This document shows positions 7,837 to 14,971 of a stretch of DNA of 15,162 nt, one piece after another. Where the stretch lies: assembly GCA_900553365.1 (NCBI GenBank), contig USDL01000025.1, positions 1 through 15,162 of the forward strand. Direction: 5' to 3'. Numbering within the stretch: position 1 is the first letter of the stretch; every line of letters starts with the position of its first letter. The DNA comes from an uncultured Clostridium sp. (GTDB taxonomy: Bacteria > Bacillota > Clostridia > TANB77 > CAG-508). Made by a program: the position numbers and the translations under genes. Below the pieces are notes generated by a model. It had not been told where the DNA came from. It searched no databases and was given only the letters and a program-made list of their open reading frames with translations.

Positions 7837-8175
7837 CTACATTAAATTTGATTTTTTAAAGAGATTTTCACATTCTTTTTTTACACTGTAAAAATCAAAT
7901 TTTTCAAATTCCGCCGTTTTTTTCCATAATATAATGATGTTATTTCCCATTTTTAAATTTTCTTCTAACAGTCTATAATTTTCTCTTAATAATCGTTTTA
8001 TTTTATTTCTTTTTACGCTATTTCCTGCCTTTTTACTAACTGCTATTCCAAGTTTATTGATGTTTTTATTATTATTCTTAACAAAAATATCAAATAAACT
8101 TCCCTTATAGCATTTTCCTTTTTTCAAGACTGTTCTAAATTCATAATTTTTTTTAATCATTACTGTGTTTTTCAA
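7837..8175 (-). CDS. rnpA: Ribonuclease P protein component RnpA
   Basis: This is the small basic protein subunit of RNase P, which helps the catalytic RNA trim 5' leaders from pre-tRNAs. The signature is KLGIAVSKKAGNSVKRNKIKR and LLRENYR, with an N-terminal IKKNYEFRTVLKKGK. The start is not ATG. TTG at 8175 (112 residues, LKNTVMIKKN) has AGAG 8 nt upstream; GTG at 8184 (115 residues) has no convincing site. I prefer TTG, with moderate certainty. Its neighbours, rpmH upstream by about 24 bp and yidD downstream by 9 bp, are the standard ones, so it is expressed from the rpmH promoter. Confidence 0.93.
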   Translation of the reverse strand: MKNTVMIKKNYEFRTVLKKGKCYKGSLFDIFVKNNNKNINKLGIAVSKKAGNSVKRNKIKRLLRENYRLLEENLKMGNNIIILWKKTAEFEKFDFYSVKKECENLFKKSNLM

Positions 8176-8199
8176 TTTTATCACTCTATTTTCTTTAAA

Positions 8200-8334
8200 T
8201 TATACAGTAACTCTTTTTCTACCTTTTGCTTTTCTTGCTTTTAAAACATTTCTACCACTTTTTGTTTTCATTCTTGCTCTAAATCCGTGAACCTTCTTTT
8301 CTTGTCTATTTTTTGGTTGATATGTCATTTTCAT
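8200..8334 (-). CDS. rpmH: 50S ribosomal protein L34
   Basis: A 44-residue protein beginning MKMTYQPKNRQEKKVHGF and ending KGRKRVTV is unmistakable L34: very basic, with the YQP, HGFRARM and GRNVLKARRAKGR-like sections (KARKAKGRKR here). The ATG at 8334 has AGGAGG 9 nt upstream. It opens the leftward operon rpmH-rnpA-yidD-yidC-jag. Transcribing a ribosomal protein gene first ties expression of the RNase P protein and YidC to growth rate, as in other Firmicutes. Confidence 0.96.
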   Translation of the reverse strand: MKMTYQPKNRQEKKVHGFRARMKTKSGRNVLKARKAKGRKRVTV

Positions 8335-8372
8335 ATTAATATACCTCCTCTAATTTAACCATAAGTGATAAA

Positions 8373-8402
8373 ATTATATATTAAAACCATACTAATTGTC
8401 AA
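8373..8402 (-). promoter_or_regulatory. Promoter of the rpmH operon
   Basis: On the minus strand, -35 TTGACA (8402-8397) and -10 TATAAT (8378-8373) are both perfect consensus, with an 18-bp spacer. They lie about 40 bp before the rpmH start. This is the best sigma-A promoter in the window, as expected for a ribosomal protein operon. Confidence 0.85.
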
Positions 8403-8450
8403 GTATTTAACTAAATTTTTTAAATATTATAATATTTTTTTTATTTATTA

Positions 8451-8479
8451 TTGATTAATTTTTTGTTTTTTGATATTAT
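8451..8479 (+). promoter_or_regulatory. Promoter of dnaA
   Basis: The -35 TTGATT (8451-8456), 17-bp spacer and -10 TATTAT (8474-8479) give a leader of about 65 nt before dnaA. It diverges from the rpmH promoter. In 8335-8549 I find no CCACA or TGTGG core, hence no DnaA box. The leader has a small hairpin, GGTATT (8494-8499) with AATACC (8509-8514). Confidence 0.7.
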
Positions 8480-8549
8480 AGTGTCGTAAATTGGGTATTT
8501 ATTATTTTAATACCTTTCTTTAAAGTTTATACTGGAGGTTTATATACCA

Positions 8550-9884
8550 ATGGAAAGCAGTTTAAATGACATATTGAATGAAGCAAAAGAACTTCTAAAA
8601 AGCGAACTTTCTCTTATATCTTATAGAACATGGATATTGCCATTGGAAATTCAAAAAATTGAAAATGATAATGTCGTTCTTATTTCAGATGATTCTTTTA
8701 AAAAAGAAGCTGTAGAAACAAGATTCAAAGATTTGCTAGAGAATACGTTTGGTATAATTCTACAAAAAAAATGTACAATTTCAATAGTCTTAAAAAATGA
8801 AAATGATACACAAGATAAAACTTCAAATTTCTCAAATATTAATTATTCTAAAACGTCTTTAAATCCTAATTATTCCTTTGATAATTTTGTTGTTGGAGAT
8901 AATAATAGATTCGCACATGCTGTTGCATTAGTTGTTGCAGAATCACCAGGTACACTATATAACCCTTTATATATATATGGTGGAGTTGGTTTAGGTAAAA
9001 CACACTTAATGTATGCAGTTGGAAATGAAGTTGCTAAAAATCACAAAGATTATAGAATTCTTTATGTTACAACAGAAAACTTTATGAATGAGTTTATAAA
9101 TTCTCTAATAAAAGACAATGGAATGGAAGGTTTTAGAAATAAATACAGAAACATTGATTTACTTTTAATTGATGATATTCAATTTATTTCAGGTAAAGAT
9201 CGTCTGCAAGAGGAATTTTTTAATACTTTCAATGATTTAAAAGATCATGGAAAGCAAATTATCCTTACTAGTGATAAACTTCCAAGAGACATACCATTAT
9301 TAGAAGATCGTTTAAAATCAAGATTCGAAGGTGGAATACTTGTTGATATTGCTATGGCTGATTATGAAGTTCGTTTAGCAATTTTAAGAAAAAAAGCTGA
9401 AGAGAAAAAAGTAATAATAGATGATGATATTCTAAAAAATATTGCAGCAAAAATTGATTCAAATATTAGGGAACTAGAAGGTGTTTTTAACAAAGTGGCA
9501 ATACAAGCATCACTTACACATACACCAGTAACTTTTGAGATGGCAGAAAAAGCAATAAACGATATAATAAAGCACAATTCATCTGTAATATCTATTGAAT
9601 ATATACAAGATGTTGTTTGTAATTATTTTAATATTACAATAAAAGATTTAAAAAGTTCACAAAGATCAAATAATATAACTTTTCCAAGACAAATTGGAAT
9701 GTATCTTTGTAGAATACTTACAAATGAGTCTTTTCCTAAGGTTGGAGAAGCTTTTGGAAAAAGAGATCATACAACAGTAATGCATGCATTTAAAAAAATA
9801 GAAAAGGATATAAAAGAGAATCCTGAAACAAAATTACTTGTGGAAAGTGTGAAAAAAATTGTGCTAAACAAAAAACAAGCATAA
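8550..9884 (+). CDS. dnaA: Chromosomal replication initiator protein DnaA
   Basis: This 444-residue protein has all four DnaA domains. Domain I (about 1-80) includes W28. A short linker follows. The AAA+ core has Walker A GGVGLGKT (144-151), Walker B LLLIDD (204-209), sensor 1 near ILTSD (238-242), SRFEGG with the arginine finger (about R258), and a sensor 2 arginine (R307, NIREL). Domain IV binds DnaA boxes through FPRQIGMYLCRILT (378-391) and the signature GEAFGKRDHTTVMHA (399-413). DnaA binds the boxes downstream of its own gene and melts the adjacent trio and AT-rich DNA. The ATG has GGAGG 11 nt upstream, a rather long gap. It begins the rightward arm. Confidence 0.97.
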   Translation: MESSLNDILNEAKELLKSELSLISYRTWILPLEIQKIENDNVVLISDDSFKKEAVETRFKDLLENTFGIILQKKCTISIVLKNENDTQDKTSNFSNINYSKTSLNPNYSFDNFVVGDNNRFAHAVALVVAESPGTLYNPLYIYGGVGLGKTHLMYAVGNEVAKNHKDYRILYVTTENFMNEFINSLIKDNGMEGFRNKYRNIDLLLIDDIQFISGKDRLQEEFFNTFNDLKDHGKQIILTSDKLPRDIPLLEDRLKSRFEGGILVDIAMADYEVRLAILRKKAEEKKVIIDDDILKNIAAKIDSNIRELEGVFNKVAIQASLTHTPVTFEMAEKAINDIIKHNSSVISIEYIQDVVCNYFNITIKDLKSSQRSNNITFPRQIGMYLCRILTNESFPKVGEAFGKRDHTTVMHAFKKIEKDIKENPETKLLVESVKKIVLNKKQA

Positions 9885-10030
9885 AATAAACGAAAAATAA
9901 GACTTTTTCGAAAATGCATTTGTTAAACATAATTTTGTTAAAAAAATTTGTATCTTTACTTACGGAAATGAGAGCAGCGTTATCCTCAGGAGGTTGTGAA
10001 TATCTTGTGGAAAAGATGTTGAAAAGCCTA

Positions 10031-10146
10031 TTATACACATACAAAAAATGATAGTGTTGATAAAAATAAAAACTATCCACAAAACTATCCACAACAAATT
10101 TTCTTAGGGAAATAAGTTATACACATAGTTATCCACATTATCCACA
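10031..10146 (+). promoter_or_regulatory. DnaA-box cluster
   Basis: Six boxes lie in the same orientation: TTATACACA (10031-10039), CTATCCACA (10073-10081), CTATCCACA (10085-10093), TTATACACA (10117-10125), TTATCCACA (10129-10137) and TTATCCACA (10138-10146). The last two are perfect consensus and directly abut. Start-to-start spacing of 12 bp occurs twice (10073 to 10085 and 10117 to 10129). All point toward the unwinding element. Confidence 0.92.
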
Positions 10147-10206
10147 GGTACTACTAATACTAATACTAAATATATTTATATTTATATAAAAAACAAAAAT
10201 TTTTTA
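10147..10206 (+). promoter_or_regulatory. DnaA-trio run and DNA unwinding element
   Basis: After the last box and GG (10147-10148), positions 10149-10169 read as TAC and TAA triplets. Seen on the complementary strand 3' to 5' these are GAT, GAT, TAT, GAT, TAT, GAT steps, close to the DnaA-trio consensus 3'-(G/A)AT-5'. An almost pure A/T stretch (10170-10206) follows and would be the first DNA to melt. In Bacillus subtilis, DnaA assembles on such trios along one strand from the flanking boxes. Confidence 0.88.
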
Positions 10207-10222
10207 AAGGAGCTTAAAGAAA

Positions 10223-11341
10223 ATGAAAATTATATGTGAAAGAGAAAAACTTTTAAAAGCTATTAATGCAGTTGTTAGAGGAGTACCTACTAGAACAACA
10301 ATGCCAATACTAGAAGGTATTTATCTACAAACAAATAATAATGAATTAAAACTAACAACTTACGATTTGGAATTAGGAATAGAATATATAATAGATGCTG
10401 AAATAGAGGAAGAAGGAAATACAGTTGTAAATGCAACAATGTTTAGTGAAATTATTAGAAGATTACCAGATTCACAAATAAAAATAGAAGTAAATGAAAA
10501 TAAACTATTAGTTATCGAATGTGAAGGATCATTATATAAATTATCAACAATGAATCCAGATGAATTTCCAGAGTTACCAAAAATAGATATAGAAAATTCT
10601 TTAGAAACAGAACAAGTAGTTTTAAGAAATATGATTAAAAAGACTATTTTTGCAGTAAGTAATGAAGAAAATAGACCTATATTTACAGGATGTTTATTTG
10701 AAATTAACAATAACAAATTAAATATAGTTGCAGTAGATGGATTTAGAATGGGCTGGGTAAGCAAAGTTTTAGAAAAAAATACAGAAGATTTTAAGGCAGT
10801 AATTCCAGGAAAAACACTAAATGAAGTAAATAAAATATTAACAGATTCATTTGATAATATAAGAATAGGTATAGCAAAAAATCAAGGAATATTTGAAATG
10901 GAAAACTGCAAAATAGTAACAAGATTATTAGATGGCGAATTTTTTAAATATGAAAGTGCGATACCTGCAAATTGGGAAACAAGAATAAGAGTAAATAAAA
11001 ATTTATTACAAAGTTGTTTAGAGAGGGTTAGCTTAATTTCATCATCAACAATAGAAAAAGAAAAAAAATATCCTGTAAAAATAAATATTGATATAGGAAA
11101 AATTACATTATCTTGTACAAATCAAACAGGAGAAGCAAAAGAGGAATTATATTTAGAAACAGAAGGAAAAAATCTTGAAATTGGAGTAAACCCAAAATAC
11201 TTTTTAGATGCTCTAAAAGCAATAGAAGATGAAGAAGTATATATAGAATTTGGAAGTGACATTTCACCATACATAATAAAACCAATAGAAAAATTAGAAA
11301 ACGATTATATATATATGATTTTACCAATCAGGTTGAAATAA
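10223..11341 (+). CDS. dnaN: DNA polymerase III beta subunit (sliding clamp)
   Basis: At 372 residues this is a normal-length bacterial beta clamp, made of three similar domains of about 125 residues each. It encircles DNA and tethers polymerase and repair enzymes. Recognisable pieces are TRTTMPILEGIYL (23-35), RLPDSQIKIEV, the second-domain ENRPIFTGCLFEI, VDGFRMGWV, and the C-terminal MILPIRLK, which ends in the family's PxRL motif. The ATG has AAAGGAG about 9 nt upstream, right after the unwinding element. The gene is probably transcribed with recF, since only 12 bp separate them. Confidence 0.96.
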   Translation: MKIICEREKLLKAINAVVRGVPTRTTMPILEGIYLQTNNNELKLTTYDLELGIEYIIDAEIEEEGNTVVNATMFSEIIRRLPDSQIKIEVNENKLLVIECEGSLYKLSTMNPDEFPELPKIDIENSLETEQVVLRNMIKKTIFAVSNEENRPIFTGCLFEINNNKLNIVAVDGFRMGWVSKVLEKNTEDFKAVIPGKTLNEVNKILTDSFDNIRIGIAKNQGIFEMENCKIVTRLLDGEFFKYESAIPANWETRIRVNKNLLQSCLERVSLISSSTIEKEKKYPVKINIDIGKITLSCTNQTGEAKEELYLETEGKNLEIGVNPKYFLDALKAIEDEEVYIEFGSDISPYIIKPIEKLENDYIYMILPIRLK

Positions 11342-11353
11342 AAGGAAAAAAGG

Positions 11354-12421
11354 ATGTACATAAGTAATATAAAATTGGAAAATTTTAGGAATTATGATTA
11401 TGAATATATAGAGTTTAATAATAAAACAAATATAATTTTTGGAGATAATGCACAAGGAAAAACAAATATTTTAGAAGCAATTTTTATATCAAGTTTAGGT
11501 AAATCTTTTAGAACTAATAAAGAAAAAGAACTAATTAAAGAAAATAAAAATATTGCAAATGTTGAAATAAATTTTTTCAAAAATAATAGAAATGAAAAAA
11601 TAAATTTGGAAATTGCAGATAAAAGAAAGTTTTTAGTAAATGGTATTCCAATAAAAAAAATAAGTGAAATTGTTGGAAAAATAAATGTTGTATTGTTTAC
11701 ACCGGAAGATATAGAAATATTAAGAAGTGATCCTGAAAAAAGAAGAAAATTTTTAAATATTATGATAAGTCCTTTAAGACCTATGTATATTCATATATTA
11801 TCTCAATATAAGAAAGTATTAGAACAACGTAATAATTATTTAAAACAAATAAAATATGAAAATAAATCATTTGATAATTTAGATTTATGGGATGAACAGT
11901 TGGTAAAATATGGAATTAAGATTTATGAATATAGAAAAGAATTTATCGAAAAAATAAATAAAAGCATAAAAGATATTCATTTAAAAACAACAGAAAATAA
12001 AGAAAATATAGAAATTAAATATAAAACAAATATTAATAAAGAAAATTATTTACAAAATTTAAGAAAAAATCAAAAAATAGATATACAAAAAGGTTATACA
12101 TCTGTTGGAGTACATAGAGATGATTTTGAAATATTTATAAATGGCAAAAATGTATCAATTTATGGTTCGCAAGGACAACAGAGGTCATGCATAATTTCAT
12201 TAAAACTAGCAGAAGCAGAGGTTGTGTATGAAGAAATAGGAGATTATCCAATATTATTATTAGATGATTTTATGTCTGAATTAGATAAAAAAAGAATAAA
12301 AGGATTTTTAGAAAATATTAAAAATAATCAAGTATTGATAACATGTACAGAAAAAATAAACCTTGACACAATGGTATATAATTTGTATAAAGTATCAGAA
12401 GCAAAAGTTGAAAAAATATAA
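11354..12421 (+). CDS. recF: DNA replication and repair protein RecF
   Basis: This 355-residue protein is an SMC-like ABC ATPase that, with RecO and RecR, loads RecA at single-strand gaps and stalled forks. It starts MYISNIKLENFRNY, with Walker A GDNAQGKT (30-37). The ABC signature is SQGQQR (272-277). Walker B is ILLLDD (300-305), followed by the D-loop SELD (308-311). TSVGVHRDDFE (249-259) is a typical RecF section. The ATG lies 12 bp after the dnaN stop with a modest AAGGA site. The small S4-domain RNA-binding gene that often sits between dnaN and recF in Firmicutes has no room here. Confidence 0.95.
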   Translation: MYISNIKLENFRNYDYEYIEFNNKTNIIFGDNAQGKTNILEAIFISSLGKSFRTNKEKELIKENKNIANVEINFFKNNRNEKINLEIADKRKFLVNGIPIKKISEIVGKINVVLFTPEDIEILRSDPEKRRKFLNIMISPLRPMYIHILSQYKKVLEQRNNYLKQIKYENKSFDNLDLWDEQLVKYGIKIYEYRKEFIEKINKSIKDIHLKTTENKENIEIKYKTNINKENYLQNLRKNQKIDIQKGYTSVGVHRDDFEIFINGKNVSIYGSQGQQRSCIISLKLAEAEVVYEEIGDYPILLLDDFMSELDKKRIKGFLENIKNNQVLITCTEKINLDTMVYNLYKVSEAKVEKI

Positions 12422-12474
12422 AAGAACAAAATGTAAGGAACATTATAAAATGTTTCATGAAAGGATAGATAAAA

Positions 12475-14388
12475 ATGGAAAAATTCGAACATGAATATAA
12501 AGCAGACCAAATACAAGTACTAGAAGGACTAGAGGCTGTAAGAAAAAGACCAGGTATGTATATTGGAAGTGTATCAGTAAGAGGTTTACACCACTTAGTA
12601 TATGAAATTGTTGATAATTCTGTTGATGAAGCATTAGCAGGGTATTGTAAAAATATAAATGTTACAATCGAAAAAGGAAATGTTATAAAAGTTGAAGATG
12701 ATGGTAGAGGAATTCCAGTAGATATTCATCCAAAAACTAAAATATCAGCAGCTGAAACAGTATATACTGTATTGCATGCCGGTGGAAAATTTGGCGGAGA
12801 TAGCGGATATAAAGTTTCTGGAGGATTACATGGTGTTGGTTCATCAGTTGTAAATGCTTTATCAGAATGGACAGAAGTTACAATAAAAAGAGATGGCGGA
12901 ATTTTCCAAATGAAGTTTAATAGAGGTAAAACAGTTGAACCCCTAACAAGAATAGGAGATTCAAATGAAACAGGAACAACTGTTAGATTCTTTGCAGATA
13001 GCACTATTTTTGAAACATTGGAATATGAATATGAAGTTTTAGAAAATAGATTTAGAGAAATGGCTTTCTTAACAAAAGGATTAAGAATAACAATAAAGGA
13101 TGAAAGATGTGAACCAATAAAACAGGCAGAGTTTTGTTTTGAGGGAGGTTTGGTTTCATTTGTTGAATACTTAAATAAAAATAAAGAAAAATTACATGAA
13201 AAACCTATATATATAGATAAACAAGGTGAGTTTCCTATTGAAATTGCAATTCAGTATACAACATCATATACAGAAAGTATATACTCATTTGTAAATAATA
13301 TTAATACAATAGAAGGTGGAACACACTTAGAGGGATTTAGAAGAGCTTTAACAAAAGTTTTCAATGATTATGCAAAAAGTCATAATATATTAAAAGAAAA
13401 AGATGGAAATCTTCAAGGAGAAGATATAAGAGAAGGCATAACAGCAGTAATATCAGTAAAAGTAAAAGAACCACAGTTTGAAGGACAAACAAAAACAAAA
13501 TTAGGAAATAGTGAAGTTACAGGACTTGTACAATCAGCTATGACAGAAGAACTATCAAATTTTTTAGAAGAAAATCCACAAGTAGCTAAAGCTATATTAG
13601 ATAAATGTATAAGTGCATCAAGAGCTAGGGAAGCAGCAAGAAAAGCAAGAGAGTTAGTAAGAAGAAAAAATGCTTTAGAAGGTTCAACTCTACCAGGAAA
13701 ATTAGCAGATTGCAGTGAAAAAGATGCAACACTTTGTGAAGTATATATAGTTGAGGGAGATTCAGCAGGAGGAAGTGCAAAACAAGGAAGAGACAGAAAA
13801 TTCCAAGCTATATTACCATTATGGGGAAAAATGTTAAATGTTGAAAAGGCAAGAGCAGATAAAATTTATGGAAATGATAAATTAAATCCAGTAATTCTAG
13901 CTATAGGAGCAGGAATTGGAGCCGATTTTGATGTAACAAAAATACGTTATGGAAAAGTAATAATTATGGCAGATGCTGATGTTGATGGATCACACATAAG
14001 AACACTACTATTAACATTCTTCTTTAGATATATGAGACCATTAGTTGAAAATGGAAATGTATTTTTAGCACAACCACCATTATATAAATTATCAAGAAAA
14101 GGAATGAAAGATGTTTATTGCTATACAGATGAGCAATTAGAACAACATTTGACTGAACTTGGTAGAGATGGAATGAATATTCAAAGATATAAAGGTTTAG
14201 GAGAAATGAACCCAGAGCAATTATGGGAAACAACAATGAATCCAGCAACAAGAACATTAGTACAAGTAACAATGGATGATGCAATTAAAGCAGATGAAAT
14301 ATTTAGTATACTAATGGGAGACGATATTGCACCAAGAAGAGAATTCATAGAGAAAAATGCTAAATTTGTAAAAAATCTTGATATTTAA
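12475..14388 (+). CDS. gyrB: DNA gyrase subunit B
   Basis: This full-length 637-residue GyrB is the ATPase subunit that, with GyrA, introduces negative supercoils. The GHKL ATPase has EIVDNSVDEALAG (44-56, catalytic E44 and N48), DDGRGIP (75-81) and GGLHGVGSSVVNALS (116-130). The QTKTKLGN section (338-345) contacts ATP. The TOPRIM domain has EGDSAGGSAKQGRDR (427-441) and DADVDGSHIRTLLL (500-513), and QRYKGLGEMNP (570-580) is in the C-terminal part. PLWGKMLNVEKA (448-459) has W where many GyrBs have R, a variant I associate with Clostridia. The start has AAGGA 9 nt upstream and follows recF by 53 bp. The usual partner gyrA does not follow. Confidence 0.96.
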   Translation: MEKFEHEYKADQIQVLEGLEAVRKRPGMYIGSVSVRGLHHLVYEIVDNSVDEALAGYCKNINVTIEKGNVIKVEDDGRGIPVDIHPKTKISAAETVYTVLHAGGKFGGDSGYKVSGGLHGVGSSVVNALSEWTEVTIKRDGGIFQMKFNRGKTVEPLTRIGDSNETGTTVRFFADSTIFETLEYEYEVLENRFREMAFLTKGLRITIKDERCEPIKQAEFCFEGGLVSFVEYLNKNKEKLHEKPIYIDKQGEFPIEIAIQYTTSYTESIYSFVNNINTIEGGTHLEGFRRALTKVFNDYAKSHNILKEKDGNLQGEDIREGITAVISVKVKEPQFEGQTKTKLGNSEVTGLVQSAMTEELSNFLEENPQVAKAILDKCISASRAREAARKARELVRRKNALEGSTLPGKLADCSEKDATLCEVYIVEGDSAGGSAKQGRDRKFQAILPLWGKMLNVEKARADKIYGNDKLNPVILAIGAGIGADFDVTKIRYGKVIIMADADVDGSHIRTLLLTFFFRYMRPLVENGNVFLAQPPLYKLSRKGMKDVYCYTDEQLEQHLTELGRDGMNIQRYKGLGEMNPEQLWETTMNPATRTLVQVTMDDAIKADEIFSILMGDDIAPRREFIEKNAKFVKNLDI

Positions 14389-14390
14389 TT

Positions 14391-14435
14391 AAATAAAAAA
14401 TCTAATAGCTCTTCGGGATAACCCTAGAGCTATTA
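14391..14435 (-). terminator. Strong hairpin after gyrB, U-tract on the minus strand
   Basis: A perfect 10-bp outer stem, TAATAGCTCT (14403-14412) with AGAGCTATTA (14426-14435), encloses GGG (15-17) paired with CCC (22-24) around ATAA. Read on the minus strand it is followed by GA, then TTTTTT and ATTT. Read on the plus strand it is followed by TCGATAAAG, with no U-tract. It is therefore a better terminator for leftward transcripts, although it could also protect the gyrB mRNA 3' end. Confidence 0.72.
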
Positions 14436-14888
14436 TCGATAAAGCTCATATTAATCTTCAGCTAAAACTAAAACAAATAACGTTTTCACCTGACATATAT
14501 TGCTATATATTCAAGCAATTAGCCAACTGTTTTAATCAGTCGCTCGACTACAAAAACATCAAAAGAGACTACATTCCTCCCAAAGGGAATACAAGTAATC
14601 CCTAAGTTAGATACAATTTAGATATTGATATAATCTTAACTCGGCTATAACACATACATTTTAACCATATAAACAAAGAAAAAACAAAATATAGCTTACA
14701 CGCACATATTACAACCTTCAGCTCCGACACATTATAACCAGAAAAACAGCTATAATATATCTTAGCTCGAATTATATAAAACCTTAAGAGACCTTATATA
14801 ACTCTTAGTTCGATTAATAAAAACCTTATGCTAATATTATGGTTTAATTTAAAAATATTATTCTGGTAATTTTTGGAAATTAAAATCA
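14395..14888 (-). ncRNA. Candidate noncoding RNA, about 500 nt, hypothetical
   Basis: A possible minus-strand promoter, TCGACA (14922-14917), 16 bp and TATTTT (14900-14895), would start a transcript near 14888 that ends at the strong terminator near 14400. The longest ATG-started reading frames I checked on this strand are under about 15 codons. Several local hairpins and repeated GGTT...TCGA...AAG segments fit a structured RNA. I recognise no known RNA family (not tmRNA, RNase P RNA or SRP RNA by their conserved sequences). The promoter is weak, so this is an inference. Confidence 0.3.
14635..14828. repeat. Degenerate repeats, four copies
   Basis: Two clear copies, 14761-14786 and 14804-14828, both run CTTAG(C/T)TCGA, then a TTA-rich middle, then AAAACCTTA, with starts 43 bp apart. 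Two weaker copies, 14716-14739 (CTTCAGCTCCGA to ATAACC) and 14635-14666 (CTTAACTCGG to TTAACC), keep the same order of blocks. Copies differ in middle length, so this is not a CRISPR array or a simple tandem repeat. Confidence 0.5.
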
Positions 14889-14913
14889 ATATTAAAAATA
14901 ATGTAATACTTAG

Positions 14914-14947
14914 TTTTGTCGAATTTTGTCGTACGAATTTTGTTGAC
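14914..14947 (+). promoter_or_regulatory. Tandem Spo0A-box-like operator
   Basis: Two adjacent 10-bp repeats, TTTTGTCGAA (14914-14923) and TTTTGTCGTA (14924-14933), are followed by a weaker TTTTGTTGAC (14938-14947). The first contains TGTCGAA, a perfect match to the Spo0A box TGNCGAA; the second differs by one base. The 10-bp head-to-tail phasing matches tandem Spo0A binding in Bacillus. The third copy overlaps the -35 of the downstream promoter, suggesting control of that gene. Confidence 0.5.
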
Positions 14948-14971
14948 AAATGCATAAAAGTAATATATATT
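14943..14971 (+). promoter_or_regulatory. Promoter of the last partial gene
   Basis: The -35 TTGACA (14943-14948, perfect), 17-bp spacer and -10 TATATT (14966-14971) lie about 25 bp before the start codon at 14996. The -35 overlaps the third Spo0A-like repeat. Confidence 0.75.

Larger units (their letters stand above)
9885..10222. other. oriC: Replication origin (oriC), dnaA-dnaN intergenic region
   Basis: This 338-bp gap between dnaA and dnaN holds no credible gene. Its left part has a weak A/T hairpin (9891-9897 with 9904-9910), a GC-richer stretch (about 9961-10015), and near-consensus DnaA boxes: TTATCCTCA (9980-9988), and reverse sites at 10006-10014 and 10055-10063, each one mismatch away. 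Its right part holds six good boxes at 10031-10146, then DnaA-trio triplets and an AT-rich element up to the dnaN ribosome binding site. The box, GG, trio and AT-rich order is the basal unwinding system described in Bacillus subtilis. Gene orientation switches at this locus, which supports it being the active chromosomal origin. Confidence 0.93.

Noticed and set aside
9891..9910. Terminator for dnaA
   Set aside because: The stem CGAAAAA with TTTTTCG is A/T-rich and followed by AAAATGC, with no U-tract; too weak to call.
9968..10051. 27-codon ORF inside oriC as a gene
   Set aside because: It has no ribosome binding site, overlaps DnaA-box-like DNA and the end runs into the box cluster.
12442..12462. 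LexA (SOS) box before gyrB
   Set aside because: The GAAC and GTTT halves are spaced wrongly (8 bp instead of 4) for the Gram-positive LexA consensus.
14635..14828. CRISPR array
   Set aside because: Repeat copies are diverged, of unequal length, unequally spaced and have no cas genes nearby.
14828..14869. 13-codon hydrophobic peptide ORF (ATG at 14828)
   Set aside because: Too short, no ribosome binding site, no toxin-antitoxin context that I can see.
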